From Dipylidium caninum (lineage: Eukaryota; Platyhelminthes; Cestoda; Cyclophyllidea; Dipylidiidae): DNA of 64,000 nucleotides. The translations under genes were made by a program, and so were the position numbers. This document shows, in pieces, positions 54,101-64,000 of the stretch (the stretch's first letter is position 1; each line of letters opens with the position of its first letter). The notes beneath the pieces are model-generated. The model ran no database searches and was not told the DNA's origin. It was given only the letters and a program-made list of their open reading frames with translations. The stretch lies in the NCBI GenBank assembly GCA_017562135.1, contig QEYB01001522.1, forward strand, positions 186,001-250,000. Direction: 5' to 3'.

Positions 54101-56263
54101 ATTACTCCATACGAGGGTCAGCGTGCTTTACATTGTACAATTATTTTCACCAATCCGGTTCACTCAACTCAAAACTTTATCAGGAAAGTTGAAGTCGCCA
54201 GTGTAGACGCCTTTTCAAGGTCGAGAAAAGGACTACGTCATACTCTCATGTGTACGTGCCAAATGAACATCAAGGAATCGGATTTCTCAACGATCCTAGA
54301 CGTCTTTAAATGTTTGCTCTAAACGCGTGCTAAGTTTGGTATGATCGTGGTTGGCAACCCGAAGGCTCTTTGTAAGGTAAATAATTTGCTTTGTGTGCCT
54401 AGTGAGTAACACGATTTATCACTCCAACTGTCTTCCTCTTGTTTTGAACTTCGATTTGATTCCCTTGAAATGACTCCACTGGGTAAAAATTGACTATAAT
54501 TTTCCACTTAGTAATCTCGATGGCGGAGTTTGGAGTCTGCTTTTATGGTGTCAAACCAACTGGCCGAATAAGTTGATATCCTGTCTACTCGAAACATATT
54601 AGTGTCTTGGATCCATCCCTTTTTACCCTCTGTACTTTTATTGTTTCTTCCATCGTCTTTATTCTTTCATTACTTATCCATTAAAAGTTAAACTACTGGA
54701 CTTTTTTTGCGCTATAAGATGAAGTTCCGTTTATTGTCTTCAAGACATCTTTTCGGCGCTATGCAACGCCAATTTCATTTCAATTTTAGCAACCATTGTG
54801 GAACCATTTGTTGCACTTCTACAAGGATCAACATCTTCTTGTCGAAGGCCCATTAAATAATCTTACTGAATACGTACTCAATTTTCCCAAACCAAAGGTC
54901 CCCTACAGTTATAAACCTGGGACTCATAGTTTCAACCAGTTAACTACAACACTTACCCAAGTTGCATCGGACTCGCATTTTAAGTTGTCTGCACATCAGA
55001 ATACCTTGGCCCAGTCCCATAGTACTTCTGCTAATTTTTCGAACCCAACAATGAATTTTATGCAAGCAATGGCAGCTGCTGCCGCTTCATATTTTGGCCC
55101 TGGTGGTGCAGGCAACCCAAATGCCGTTAACTCGGGGTGTCCCAACTCACTGACTAGTCATGCTGCCGCCTATGCAGTTGCCGCAGCTGCTGCTGCTCAT
55201 CAAGGTGTCGCCTTCCCTAGACCTGACCAACAACCTGGGTTCAGCACTCCAAATCCTTACCTATTTGACCAAATGGGATATATTAGCACCAATCAACAGT
55301 TTGCTGCTGCAAATGCAAATTCGAGTAATTCATTTCTTCGTTGTCAATTTTTGAAACATTGTTCGCCAATTCCAGAAACTGACATTTCAATTTTTAATAG
55401 ATTTGCCCATGCCTCTGAGCATGATGTACAACCCGGCTGGACGTTCTAGCCGCACTCAGGACTCGAACTTTTATGCCAGCATTAGGTCTTCGGATGTTGG
55501 AATGAATGGAACGATTCTTCGTCCATCTGGATCTATGGCTCCTCGCTACAATGCGTCCCGCCAACAGCGCTTAGGGACATCAGCTTCCAACCGTTCAAAT
55601 TCAGTAACACTCAGTCAATTTTGCTCTCTCAAACAGGCGGTTCGAACACAGATAGTAGCGGTGTTGGTATGCTTTCTCAACAAGGGGTTACTGACTGGAC
55701 CCCCGGTCGCTATACCAGTGATAATTTTCAAAACAAAATGCACGAGGGTCCAAGCCAACAGGGATTGGGCCGGGGAGGATTATCGGGTCTTTCTCAAGTG
55801 CGTCTTGACTATTTCATTTATCTTAATTAATTTGAGTTTTAAATCCATTTCTACTGGCAATATTAACAAAGCGGCTGATACCAACGGTTTAAATTTCCAA
55901 TTGCCCTTATCATTTCCATTTTGCAAGTGGTATTCCAAATTTTTACTTCGATTTAAAGGTATTGAATTTGATAACCGTTACGTTAGAAGGGCTACGTCGA
56001 TATTCCAATTAAAGGGTTTTCTTTCATAGGACAGTATGGCACTCGACTTCACATCTGGATCTAGTCAGATGGACAATCTCCTCTTATCCCAAGATGCCGC
56101 ATTTCAAGGACCTGCAGCTGGTGCGCTGCCTAGCGATACGTCGGGAGATACTCCACTAGTGCTGACTATTGACGGTCTTGGTTTTACCGATGTGCCCGAT
56201 CTCAATGATAGTTCTTCAAACGACGTGTCTGGTCCTTCTGGGGCTCCTCTCTCACAGTTTTAG
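51186..56263 (+). CDS. UPF1: UPF1 RNA helicase, with frame breaks in middle exons
   Basis: Twelve exons: 51186-51368, 51400-51614, 51644-52061, 52090-52262, 52297-52398, 52467-53111, 53216-53499, 53681-about 53925, 54061-54376, 54790-55339, 55401-55797, 56030-56263. N terminus [11 protein letters not shown] and [17 protein letters not shown] match UPF1. The CH zinc domain ([15 protein letters not shown]... [12 protein letters not shown]), Walker A ([14 protein letters not shown]), [11 protein letters not shown] (motif II) and DHCQLGP (motif III) are visible; the C-terminal tail is Ala/Gln-rich with SQ motifs and ends APLSQF. UPF1 unwinds mRNPs in nonsense-mediated decay. Reading is broken by at least 18 single-base changes between 51.85 and 55.63 kb, mostly an extra base in short homopolymers, concentrated in exon 9. 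Conservation on both sides of each break is high, so sequence error is more likely than a dead gene. Introns are as short as 28-34 nt. Confidence 0.9.
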
Positions 56264-57010
56264 CAGACGTCTGGGGTCCTCTGTGCGAACTGTTGGCGCA
56301 CGGTGTCTGTTGTTGTTATGCGCCTCTCGGAGGTTCCCGATAGTGAGCAAGAGACTGACAAGTAACTAATGAGATGCCCACCTTCCTCGTATCTGTATTT
56401 TGTTAGTATATGACGCTATCTGACATCTGGCGTTGGGCCTTTTGGCGCTGTCGTTCTTTTGGCACAATAAATGTTTTGTAGGTCTCATTCTTCCGTGATT
56501 TCTTTTGTTGGGCCTCGGGGTATGTTCGTAGCTGTCACTTCTGCCGGCATGCCAGGCCTACATCTTCAATTTGTGCTACTTGGTGTTTAGAGATACGCTG
56601 CCGGATCCGGCGGTCCTTAGTCGAGTTTGGTGACATTTGTTTTACGGACGCAGTAGTAGCCGACAGGGAACGACCCTTGAGTTCGGCTACTTCGAACAAT
56701 TTTGCTGCAGATCGCATGACCCCATTGGAATATTCGAATACATTCTTTCAAAATAATATTTGGCAGAAACACCGAAATGCAAGTGATTTTCCGCTAACAT
56801 TAATAAAATATCAACCCTAAGATTCTGTGCTATTTAGTTAATCTTTAGTGATACCTCGAAATACACAAATTGCGCAACTTTGAACACTTATTTGTTTTAG
56901 TCTGCCGTTACCGTCCGGTCGATTTAAAGGCGGATGGCCCGGCCGCACTTTCGTGTTCGGCGTACTGTTGACACGCTGTCGTCTTCGAAAACCAAATCAT
57001 AATAGACGTT
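56264..57010. other. UPF1 3' UTR and NT5C3 5' region
   Basis: AATAAA at 56466-56471 is a likely poly(A) signal for UPF1. The NT5C3 promoter must lie in the remaining 500 bp, which show no clear TATA box. No further exon is seen. Confidence 0.5.
56466..56471 (+). terminator. Polyadenylation signal AATAAA
   Basis: AATAAA 203 bp after the UPF1 stop codon and 540 bp before the next gene. Motif match only. Confidence 0.55.
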
Positions 57011-58508
57011 ATGGGAAACCCTACCATATCTTCTAGCTATTGCAATGGGTTCCCGGCGCCTGAACAGTCCCACCGGGATGCTTTATTCGAAATGCTGTTC
57101 ATTAACGAGAATAAGGTTAGATAATTGTTAAACGAGGAAGGTGAACTAGAATCCACCTTGTTTTTATATCAACCACCCGGACTTAGTAAGTCGAAAAATT
57201 AGACGGATGATATCTCTGGGCCCGAATCACTTCCAGGTGCTTTGGTTTTATCTATATTATTTTGCAGGTTATATCGGACTTTGACTGGACTTTGTCAAAA
57301 TACTGGCAGGATAACGGTCAAGTTAATCCCACTTGCCATGGGGTTTTCGAAGGAGATCCCGAAATGACAAATGAAGCTCGGAGCAAGGTATCTCCTTCAC
57401 CCCTATGCATTTTCTAGTTGCGCATGCTGAAACAAACTTATGGCTCGGTGGAATTCGACAAGAACATTCCAAATTCATTAAAAACCCCCTACATGTTGGA
57501 ATGGTGGGACTATTCTCATCGTGTTATAGCTTCTTGTAATATCCATAAAAGCACGTTAAAAACGACAGTGTTTAATAGCAACCTTCAACTAAGGTGTGTT
57601 TTGTGTTTTGCTATATATCGTGTAACTTTTCCACCTTACACTGGTTTTTTGTACCTTTTACTTCAGAGATGGCGTTTCCAATTTCTTGTCCACTTTGTGT
57701 GAGCATGACATCCCCGTGGTGGTTTTCTCTGCTGGCCTTGGGAATATCATAGAATTGATACTGGAAAAGGAAAATCTTCTCTTCAACAATATAAAGGTCG
57801 CCTCAAATTTCATGCAATTCAATGAGGAGGTAGTTATACTTACTGTTTTATTAGTAATTTGGAATGCTTTATTGTACGGTTCTGTATTACGTATAGGGGT
57901 TTTTAGTCGGCTTTAAATCGCCGTGCATTCACACATTCAATAAGACCTTCGGCGGCCTTGCTTTGAGCAGTAAGGATCGCAGCATTTTTTCAAGACGACG
58001 TTGCGTGTTGTTGCTGGGTGATTCCCTATATGATCAGCACATGGCTGACGGGTTGGTTGAGGAAGACACGGGGGAGGAAACCACTGATAGCGACACAGTT
58101 ATTCTCAAAATTGGTTTTCTGAACGGAAAGGTTAGTTGTAACACCGAAAATCTTTTTATTTGGCTTAGTATTGTTTAATCATTATAAGTACGAAAAAAGT
58201 TGTGGTGCAGTTTTTGAGAACTAGCCTTTTAATATTTGCATATCACTGTCATGGGTTTGATCTTCGTTAATTGTCTGAGGGGAGCGATTATTAAAATTGG
58301 TCATATTCGCCTTTTCACTGTACTAGTCTTCATTCCTTTTTCCCAATTTTGAAATTTAGTTAAGTCAGTAATTGCTTTTTAGATCGAAACACTGCTCGAT
58401 GAGTATATGAAACTATATGATATTGTATTACCGGGCGAGAGTAGCTTTGGTCTTCCGTTGGAAATTGCGAACTGCATTGTGGAGGCTGAGCAAAAGACGC
58501 GGCAGTGA
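57011..58508 (+). CDS. NT5C3: Cytosolic 5'-nucleotidase III
   Basis: Six exons, 57011-57115, 57268-57387, 57418-57593, 57667-57829, 57897-58130 and 58383-58508, in closing phases, encode 307 residues, near the family length. HAD-fold motifs are all present: motif I SDFDWTLS (nucleophile and acid/base Asp), CHGVFEGD substrate region, motif II VVVFSAGLGN, and motif III LLGDSLYDQHMADG. The enzyme dephosphorylates pyrimidine nucleoside monophosphates in the cytosol, which suits a parasite relying on nucleotide salvage. Intron 2 is 30 nt. The frame is intact, in contrast to UPF1 just upstream. Confidence 0.94.
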
Positions 58509-60114
58509 AGAATTGGAAAAGGGCGTATGATGCATTTGAAACAGATTTGATAGAGTGCAAATGCTCTGCCTTCTTTTTCTTTAATTTTATTTTAAATCGA
58601 ATTTAGAGTGTTGACTAGATTACAAGAGTGAATCAGACCCCAATGTTTGGCTTATTCGTTATTTTTTTAGTTGGGTTGAACTAAGCTATTCCTTTTGAAA
58701 CACCTTAGCAATTCACCGTGTCTACCTCTGTTTGTGTAAATAATGATACACAAGGGCTCTTGTCCTGTTGTTGATGGAGTATGCGGAGTTAGTGAATCTG
58801 CCAGGGGGTTTAAACAACGACTTCCGAGGTGTGACTAATTTTAGCTACTGTTGTTTATCGTCGTGCTCGTTGACCGGTGCGCCTTACCAAATTTTGCGAA
58901 TAGAGTGGTGTGTGTCTTGCCACATTGTCAGTCATTTCTCGATAATACAGACCTCAACAGAGCAAGGTCGCCTGGAGGGCGGGCTCAAGTTCACAGTGTA
59001 AATAAATCGGTGGGCTTTAATGCGACTATGGTTGGCGCGTGATCAGCCGCTCCGTTGGTGCATTGGTGGAAATTGTTCCTTCCTCGGATCCCTTCTCGGG
59101 CAAACCTCGTTCTGATGGACTTAGTTTTGGCTTTCCTGCTTAGACAACAGATTGTACAAGTTGTGCGAAATTAATTTATGCTGGAGGATGGCAAACTTGG
59201 CCCAACAGTCTTTTATAGGATGGTTTAATCCTTCCCCCGTCTCGTAAAATTGTCGTCGGCTGCGCGCTTGGAATCCCTTAACCGGTTGTTGGCACCACCG
59301 TCAGTGCCGCACTATCTTTCATCCCAAGTGGCGGTATTCTCCGAGTTTAAGCGTTTTAATGATATGATAAATCTCTAAGTACACCAAGGATAAAGTTGTC
59401 ATTTTATCTCAGTTTCTTCCAAGCATCCAGACCTTTGTCTGTCGTATTTCTCGTTCTTGTCAGTTGCTTCATGTTAAAGGACATTCCGGTTACTCAATCT
59501 GATACTATCTTAGAAGCACCAAACAACATGATGCGCCTTTGTTTTCTTTATTTATTCTTGCAGCAGAGTAGCGATTTACAATCGGCTTTGAAATTAGTCA
59601 TCAATTACAAAAATGTGTCCGGTTTCTGTTCGTTAAACAAACTAGGTATATGAAATAGTTGTAACAATCAGAAGACAAATGTGCTTAGTGCTCACATTCA
59701 GTGTTTGTGTGGTGAAGCAGTGAAACAGTTAGCTGCGCAGGTAGTTTATAATAGTCACCAAGTTTGATTATGTTAGGAGAAGTTGGATCTTAGGGATTGT
59801 GGGAAGTTGAATTGTGTGGTGATGAATGGCGTGTCAATAGTTTCGCGAAAATCTGATGAAAAATTTTGTTTGTAGTAACGGCCGGAAGCCATTTTTGGGC
59901 AGACGGAGAACAACAAGTTAAAATTTCCGAGGGGATCTCGCAATAAGTTTCACGTTATTTTTTATACCCACTCTAAATAATTTTCATCGGCAGCTACGAC
60001 GTTCTGACAATGACTAAGTAAGTTATATACGGCTTTGTGAAAAAATTCATTTTTACAGTTAATAAACGATCCAGGGGTTGTTATAAAACCATGTCGGATA
60101 CTTTATTTTTTCCC
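58509..60114. other. Spacer after NT5C3
   Basis: AT-rich, no recognised coding sequence. It contains the NT5C3 3' UTR. Confidence 0.5.
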
Positions 60115-60617
60115 TCAAAAATAATTCATAACTAAGAAAAGATGATAAGTGGTCAGAAAAATACCGATTGAACATAGAAGATGTTCTAAAATAGCATATG
60201 GCAAAGAAATTATTTGACTTGTCAACAGTATTTGAAGCCTTATGTGGTCGCTCAGCTTTGTCATGCAGTGATTTTGCGCCGTGCTGATCGAGCAGCGCCA
60301 GTTGTTTTCCTTATGTTTCTCATGCATGACATCAACTTCACGGCAACGGGACGCCGTCTCTGTTGTGGTTTCGAGGATTTGGTTTAAGAGCGTGATAATC
60401 ATGTAGTGTGAAGCAACAAAGGTGCGTACTTCTTCTTGCGATCTCTCCATCATCCCCAGTTGCGTCACTTCGTGTTTTAGCGCAGCCGCAGCCTTGCCGA
60501 TGGTTGCTTCCCGCCCCGGTTAGTCCCAACTCCACGAACAGTTGTGTGTCGAATGCACTTAAAAGCGTACCGATGTCCTCCTCGAGGCGAGGCGCGTTGG
60601 CGACACTCGAATTGCTG
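60115..60617 (-). CDS. Unrecognised coiled-coil protein exon with one frame break
   Basis: After an acceptor-like TTACCAG at about 60618 the minus strand reads ANAPRLEEDIGTLLSAFD.. LFVELGLTG, then changes frame at the GGGG run (about 60512-60517) and continues REATIGKAAAALKHEVTQLG, MMERSQEEVRTFVASHYM and LLNQILETTTE, ending at a stop at 60115. Heptad-like hydrophobic spacing and charge suggest a coiled coil. The last 45 residues become hydrophobic and may be intron read-through. Removing one G would restore a single frame, as in UPF1. I do not recognise the family and found neither start nor upstream exons. A chance frame is possible, but two abutting protein-like frames argue for a real exon. 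Confidence 0.35.
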
Positions 60618-60669
60618 GTAAGAAACTACGGGAGCCAGAGTCGAAAATCTTTCCCCTTGGTGAAACAAC

Positions 60670-63600
60670 CTCCGAATGCCTCTTTAATGATTCTCGGGGC
60701 TTGTTGAGCTGCGCTATAATTACATTTGTACTTGCACAAGAAAAGTAGATGTGAATCGCGTTTTGTTTTAATTCGATTCCAGAGAAAAATAAGATAAGAA
60801 TTGAATAAAACCTCGAAAAGTTATGCGAAATGAGTGTGAGGGATTACTGTAAGATTTCCAAATAGGAATGTCGAGTTCACACTAGACTGCGTCTCTTTCA
60901 GTTTCACCTGAACACAGACTAAACAAAAACCCTCGTGTCATAGTTTTCAGCCGAATATATTTCCTGATTATATTTGAAGCAGGTGCGGGTGCGGGTAAAT
61001 TAATAGAAGCACTGAGAATAGAGGGACTGTAAGGGCTTCTATCTCGGTCGTGTCTCGCCCTAACCACTATTAACCCTCGAGGTCAGCGTCGTATAATACT
61101 TTTGGATCTAAATTAACTCTCAAATGATATGCCTTGAAGCTTAAAAAACATCCTAACAAATAAGTCACAAATTTCGGTGGAAAAACTAGAGGCGCTCTTG
61201 ACAATTTTTGATGTCCGAGGCAGTAACTGTTACGATCTCAAAAAAGTATATGACATTGGGCTGTCCAAACCCCAACAAAGGGGCAAAACTAAGGTGGCAA
61301 AACAGGTATTTGGCATATTAGTCATGTCCTTGTTTGGCTGGAGATAGCCAAGCTCGAAACCCAGCGGTTTTAAACACCGTCGAGAGGAAATCGAGTGGAG
61401 GGAGACCTGGTTAACTTCCGTCCGCTGATCCCATGGAGATTATTGTTGGGGCCATGAGAATAAAGTGCAGACGCCCACCGCAGGGCGGAGGGTAGAGGTG
61501 ATTTGGGCCAGGCACCGCTTACTTTCCACTCTCAATTACCTTGTGCATATACTCGAACGGGGCGCGCCGAGTGCCCCCAGCGAACCCAAAATGGCGCACT
61601 TGGGCAGTTGACATTCACCCCTCATCAAATTGATTAGCGAGGCTCCAGACTTCTTCCACGCCACCCGCCCTTTGTAGGCCTCTCCTCGAGCCGCTCCCAA
61701 AAACCTCTTCCCTTGGTAAACAAAACTTTAGGCATCATGGCAAACAACGTTTTGGTGCTATTACGAATTTAAAATGCGAACTAGAAGAGGAATTCCAATT
61801 CCAATTAGTGTTTTTTAACCTTGGAGACGAGAAAGTGCCATTGTTGGACGGTCGTGGTTGTGCTCCAAGGCCGCAAAGGGCCTCGCAACACCTCGGTCAC
61901 GTAAACCCTAGCAAATGCGACAGTCATGACTTAGTCACTATTTACTTTAACCCACTACTATTTCCGTTGACTGAAGAGTTGAATCACAGGGTGGCGACCT
62001 AGTGCCAGAAGTTGACACAAATTGAAATTATAAATGGTTTGTGCTTGAATTTAATCTCTCCATCGCCCGATTAAACGGTGATAAACACAGTGCCACGCTA
62101 CTTATGTGTTCATCAAGGCAACCTGGCAAAGGTTGCAAGGCTACACCTGTTTTGTTAGGCACTCGCCTCCGAACCCATCATATCCCGTTGTTTCAGACGA
62201 TTGGGCGATAGCACAACCGCCTCATCAAGGACAATAAAGTAAGGTCAGTTGTTGCAGAGAGCTCTAAACGAAGATTCTGCAGTCGAATCTGGTGGCGCAC
62301 TAAGTGGGGGGCCACTTCTCCTCTGCTTACATTCGCAATTGTCGATTTCTCCGTTAGGTGCTTTACCCGGTATAGACAGAACGCCTTCTTTGGCCACTAG
62401 ACATGTGTCGAAAAAACACAAGAACTGAGTAAGCAGTCACAGTTCAGTCAAAATAGCAAAATTCATTACTAAAAGTACTCTTCTCATGCAGATGTATGAA
62501 TGTCATTATTTGTTGAGAGCTCCATAGAAGTGTCCCTGAAGGACGTCGTGTTTTAACCTCCTCGAAAGACATCGTATCTACCGAAGCGCGTCGTGCATTC
62601 GAAAACAGTGGACAAAAGGAAGCCGAAACAAATAAAATCGCCAAATCTGGAAGCTTCTCTTCAAGAGTCGGCTTTGAATATGTGCTTTTTTCCTGAACTT
62701 CGCGTTGAGCCAAATGCGCCTTGAATCAGCGTTGTTGAGCTTGGCGAGCCTCATGAGGTGGTTTCTCCGTTCCTGTGGATTTCATGTCCCACGATCACTG
62801 GCAGAGAAATTCATTCCCATAACCATACAATTAACGACTTAAATTCAATTCGGCCGTTGTTCGTGGCCGCTCGTACATTAAAGACAAAAGGGCCAAGTTG
62901 TTTGTATGGTTTTGGCATTAAAAAAAACTCCATGTGAGATCGCGTAAAATTGTCATTGGCTGATGCTACCACCACTCTGGAGACCTTCTCTTTTGGAAAT
63001 AGGGGAAAATATGACCCTCCCCAATTCTTACCTACGTGGAGGAATAGGAAAATATTAATAACAAAGTGAGAGAAACAACGAAAAAAAGTGATCGAGGTTT
63101 CGTTGATCATTAAAGTCACCTATTTCAAGTTGGCAGTGCAAAAGTTTGAAGGGTAGGGTGCAATGGGGTCGAATACCATGACAACACCGCCTCTTCACCG
63201 AGGGGTAAAATAAAACAAGGTCTGTTCTGCCTCAACCGATTTCTGCAGATGACCACATCGTGCAGATCAGGAGGTTATATTTATTCCAATGGAGTGAGAT
63301 CTGCATTTCATTCGCGTTTGTCAACCCCTTCCTGTTGTATGGTTTAACACTTATTACATTGATATGCAAGCGATGTTTGGTTAACAAAACGCCTCTTGGC
63401 TGGAACAGTAAAAGATAAAAAAATTAATAATCCCATTAATATTAAAAAACACTCAACTACATAGTACTGCGCGATGAGGTGACGAAAGCCAGGATATTCT
63501 CGATTATTTAGAAGAGACTTCAGACTGTCTCAGCCTGCTATCCCGAATTCACTTCTACTCTGCCTGACCTGTGCCGAATTTTACTTCCAACATTTAATAT

Positions 63601-64000
63601 ACTAGCGATGCGAACCTCCGCCGTTTTAACGTATTAAAGAAATGAATCAAGCTGACGACACACACACAACCAAGTCGTTGGTCTTATTGTTTACCGAGGT
63701 GTTTACTATACGTGGCAGAGTAGTAGCTGCCTGACGAGTGTCCATTTGGACTGGAATGTTATAAGGTGTTTCCACTTACAACAAACCTTTTATGACACAG
63801 CACCAGAACGCAAACCGAAAACCATTTCCAAGAGAACTATTTTTTAAAAGTAGTGGAGCGAGGCGAGAAATGCACATTTACTCGCATTCGGAAAGTTCTC
63901 ATCAAGACTAAAGGCAGCTAAGAATAAAGAATATTTGCGGTTAGTTTTCAGTAAACGAGTTTTGGTTCACCTCTCCCATTCTGCGGCGACTCGACAGATG
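60670..64000. other. Terminal spacer without supported gene
   Basis: No exon can be supported. A GC-rich block at about 61340-61720 contrasts with its AT-rich flanks and may be repeat-derived. Minus-strand open frames at 62444-62713 and 62811-63119 are discussed under rejected items. Confidence 0.4.

Noticed and set aside
62444..63119. Two minus-strand frames of 89 and 102 codons, one faintly like a thioredoxin-fold segment (LAILFVSASFCPLF).
   Set aside because: No CxxC motif or other defining residues, and no convincing start or splice borders, so no gene was called.

Overview
The window looks like nuclear DNA from a flatworm, most likely a tapeworm. The strongest clue is an R-Smad at 9.5-13.9 kb that has a complete MH2 domain and no visible MH1 domain, the organisation described for SmadA of Echinococcus multilocularis. 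Very short introns (28-36 nt) in several genes and long AT-rich spacers with dinucleotide repeats also fit. A large-genome (diphyllobothriidean-like) tapeworm is only an inference from the spacer lengths.

Layout, left to right: a small secreted, possibly neuropeptide-type precursor (+, 1.5-1.8 kb); a minus-strand SAM-domain exon pair (2.5-3.9 kb) and an ARM-repeat/TIR gene (4.5-6.3 kb) that may be one locus; the MH2-only R-Smad (+, 9.5-13.9 kb); a gene-poor stretch to 23 kb; an RBM24/RBM38-type RNA-binding protein (+, 23.2-29.2 kb); SLX1 endonuclease (+, 32.6-33.5 kb); microspherule protein 1, MCRS1 (+, 36.2-38.2 kb); a convergent nicotinic acetylcholine receptor alpha-type subunit (-, 39.5-41.7 kb); a PEHE-domain, KANSL1-like protein (+, 42.9-45.0 kb); farnesyl/polyprenyl diphosphate synthase (-, 46.4-49.1 kb); UPF1 RNA helicase (+, 51.2-56.3 kb), whose middle exons carry many single-base frame breaks; cytosolic 5'-nucleotidase III (+, 57.0-58.5 kb); and an unrecognised minus-strand coding exon near 60.5 kb. 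The last 3.5 kb shows no gene I can support.

The genes are ordinary eukaryotic neighbours, not an operon: TGF-beta signalling (Smad), RNA metabolism (RBM24-like, UPF1), chromatin (MCRS1 and KANSL1-like, both known NSL-complex families), DNA repair (SLX1), isoprenoid and nucleotide metabolism, neurotransmission and TIR signalling. Exon models were assembled by eye from splice signals, reading phase and remembered family conservation; phases close exactly for Smad, SLX1, FPPS, NT5C3, KANSL1-like, the ARM-TIR gene and the resolved exons of MCRS1 and nAChR.

Points most worth a second look: the loss of the catalytic-position glutamate in the TIR domain, the cluster of one-base insertions confined to the UPF1 helicase exons, the 28-31 nt introns, a GC-AG intron and a lost loop-D tryptophan in the receptor, the chain-length residue of the prenyl synthase, and a perfect 15-bp hairpin in a Smad intron. 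No CRISPR array, rRNA, tRNA or intact mobile element was recognised.
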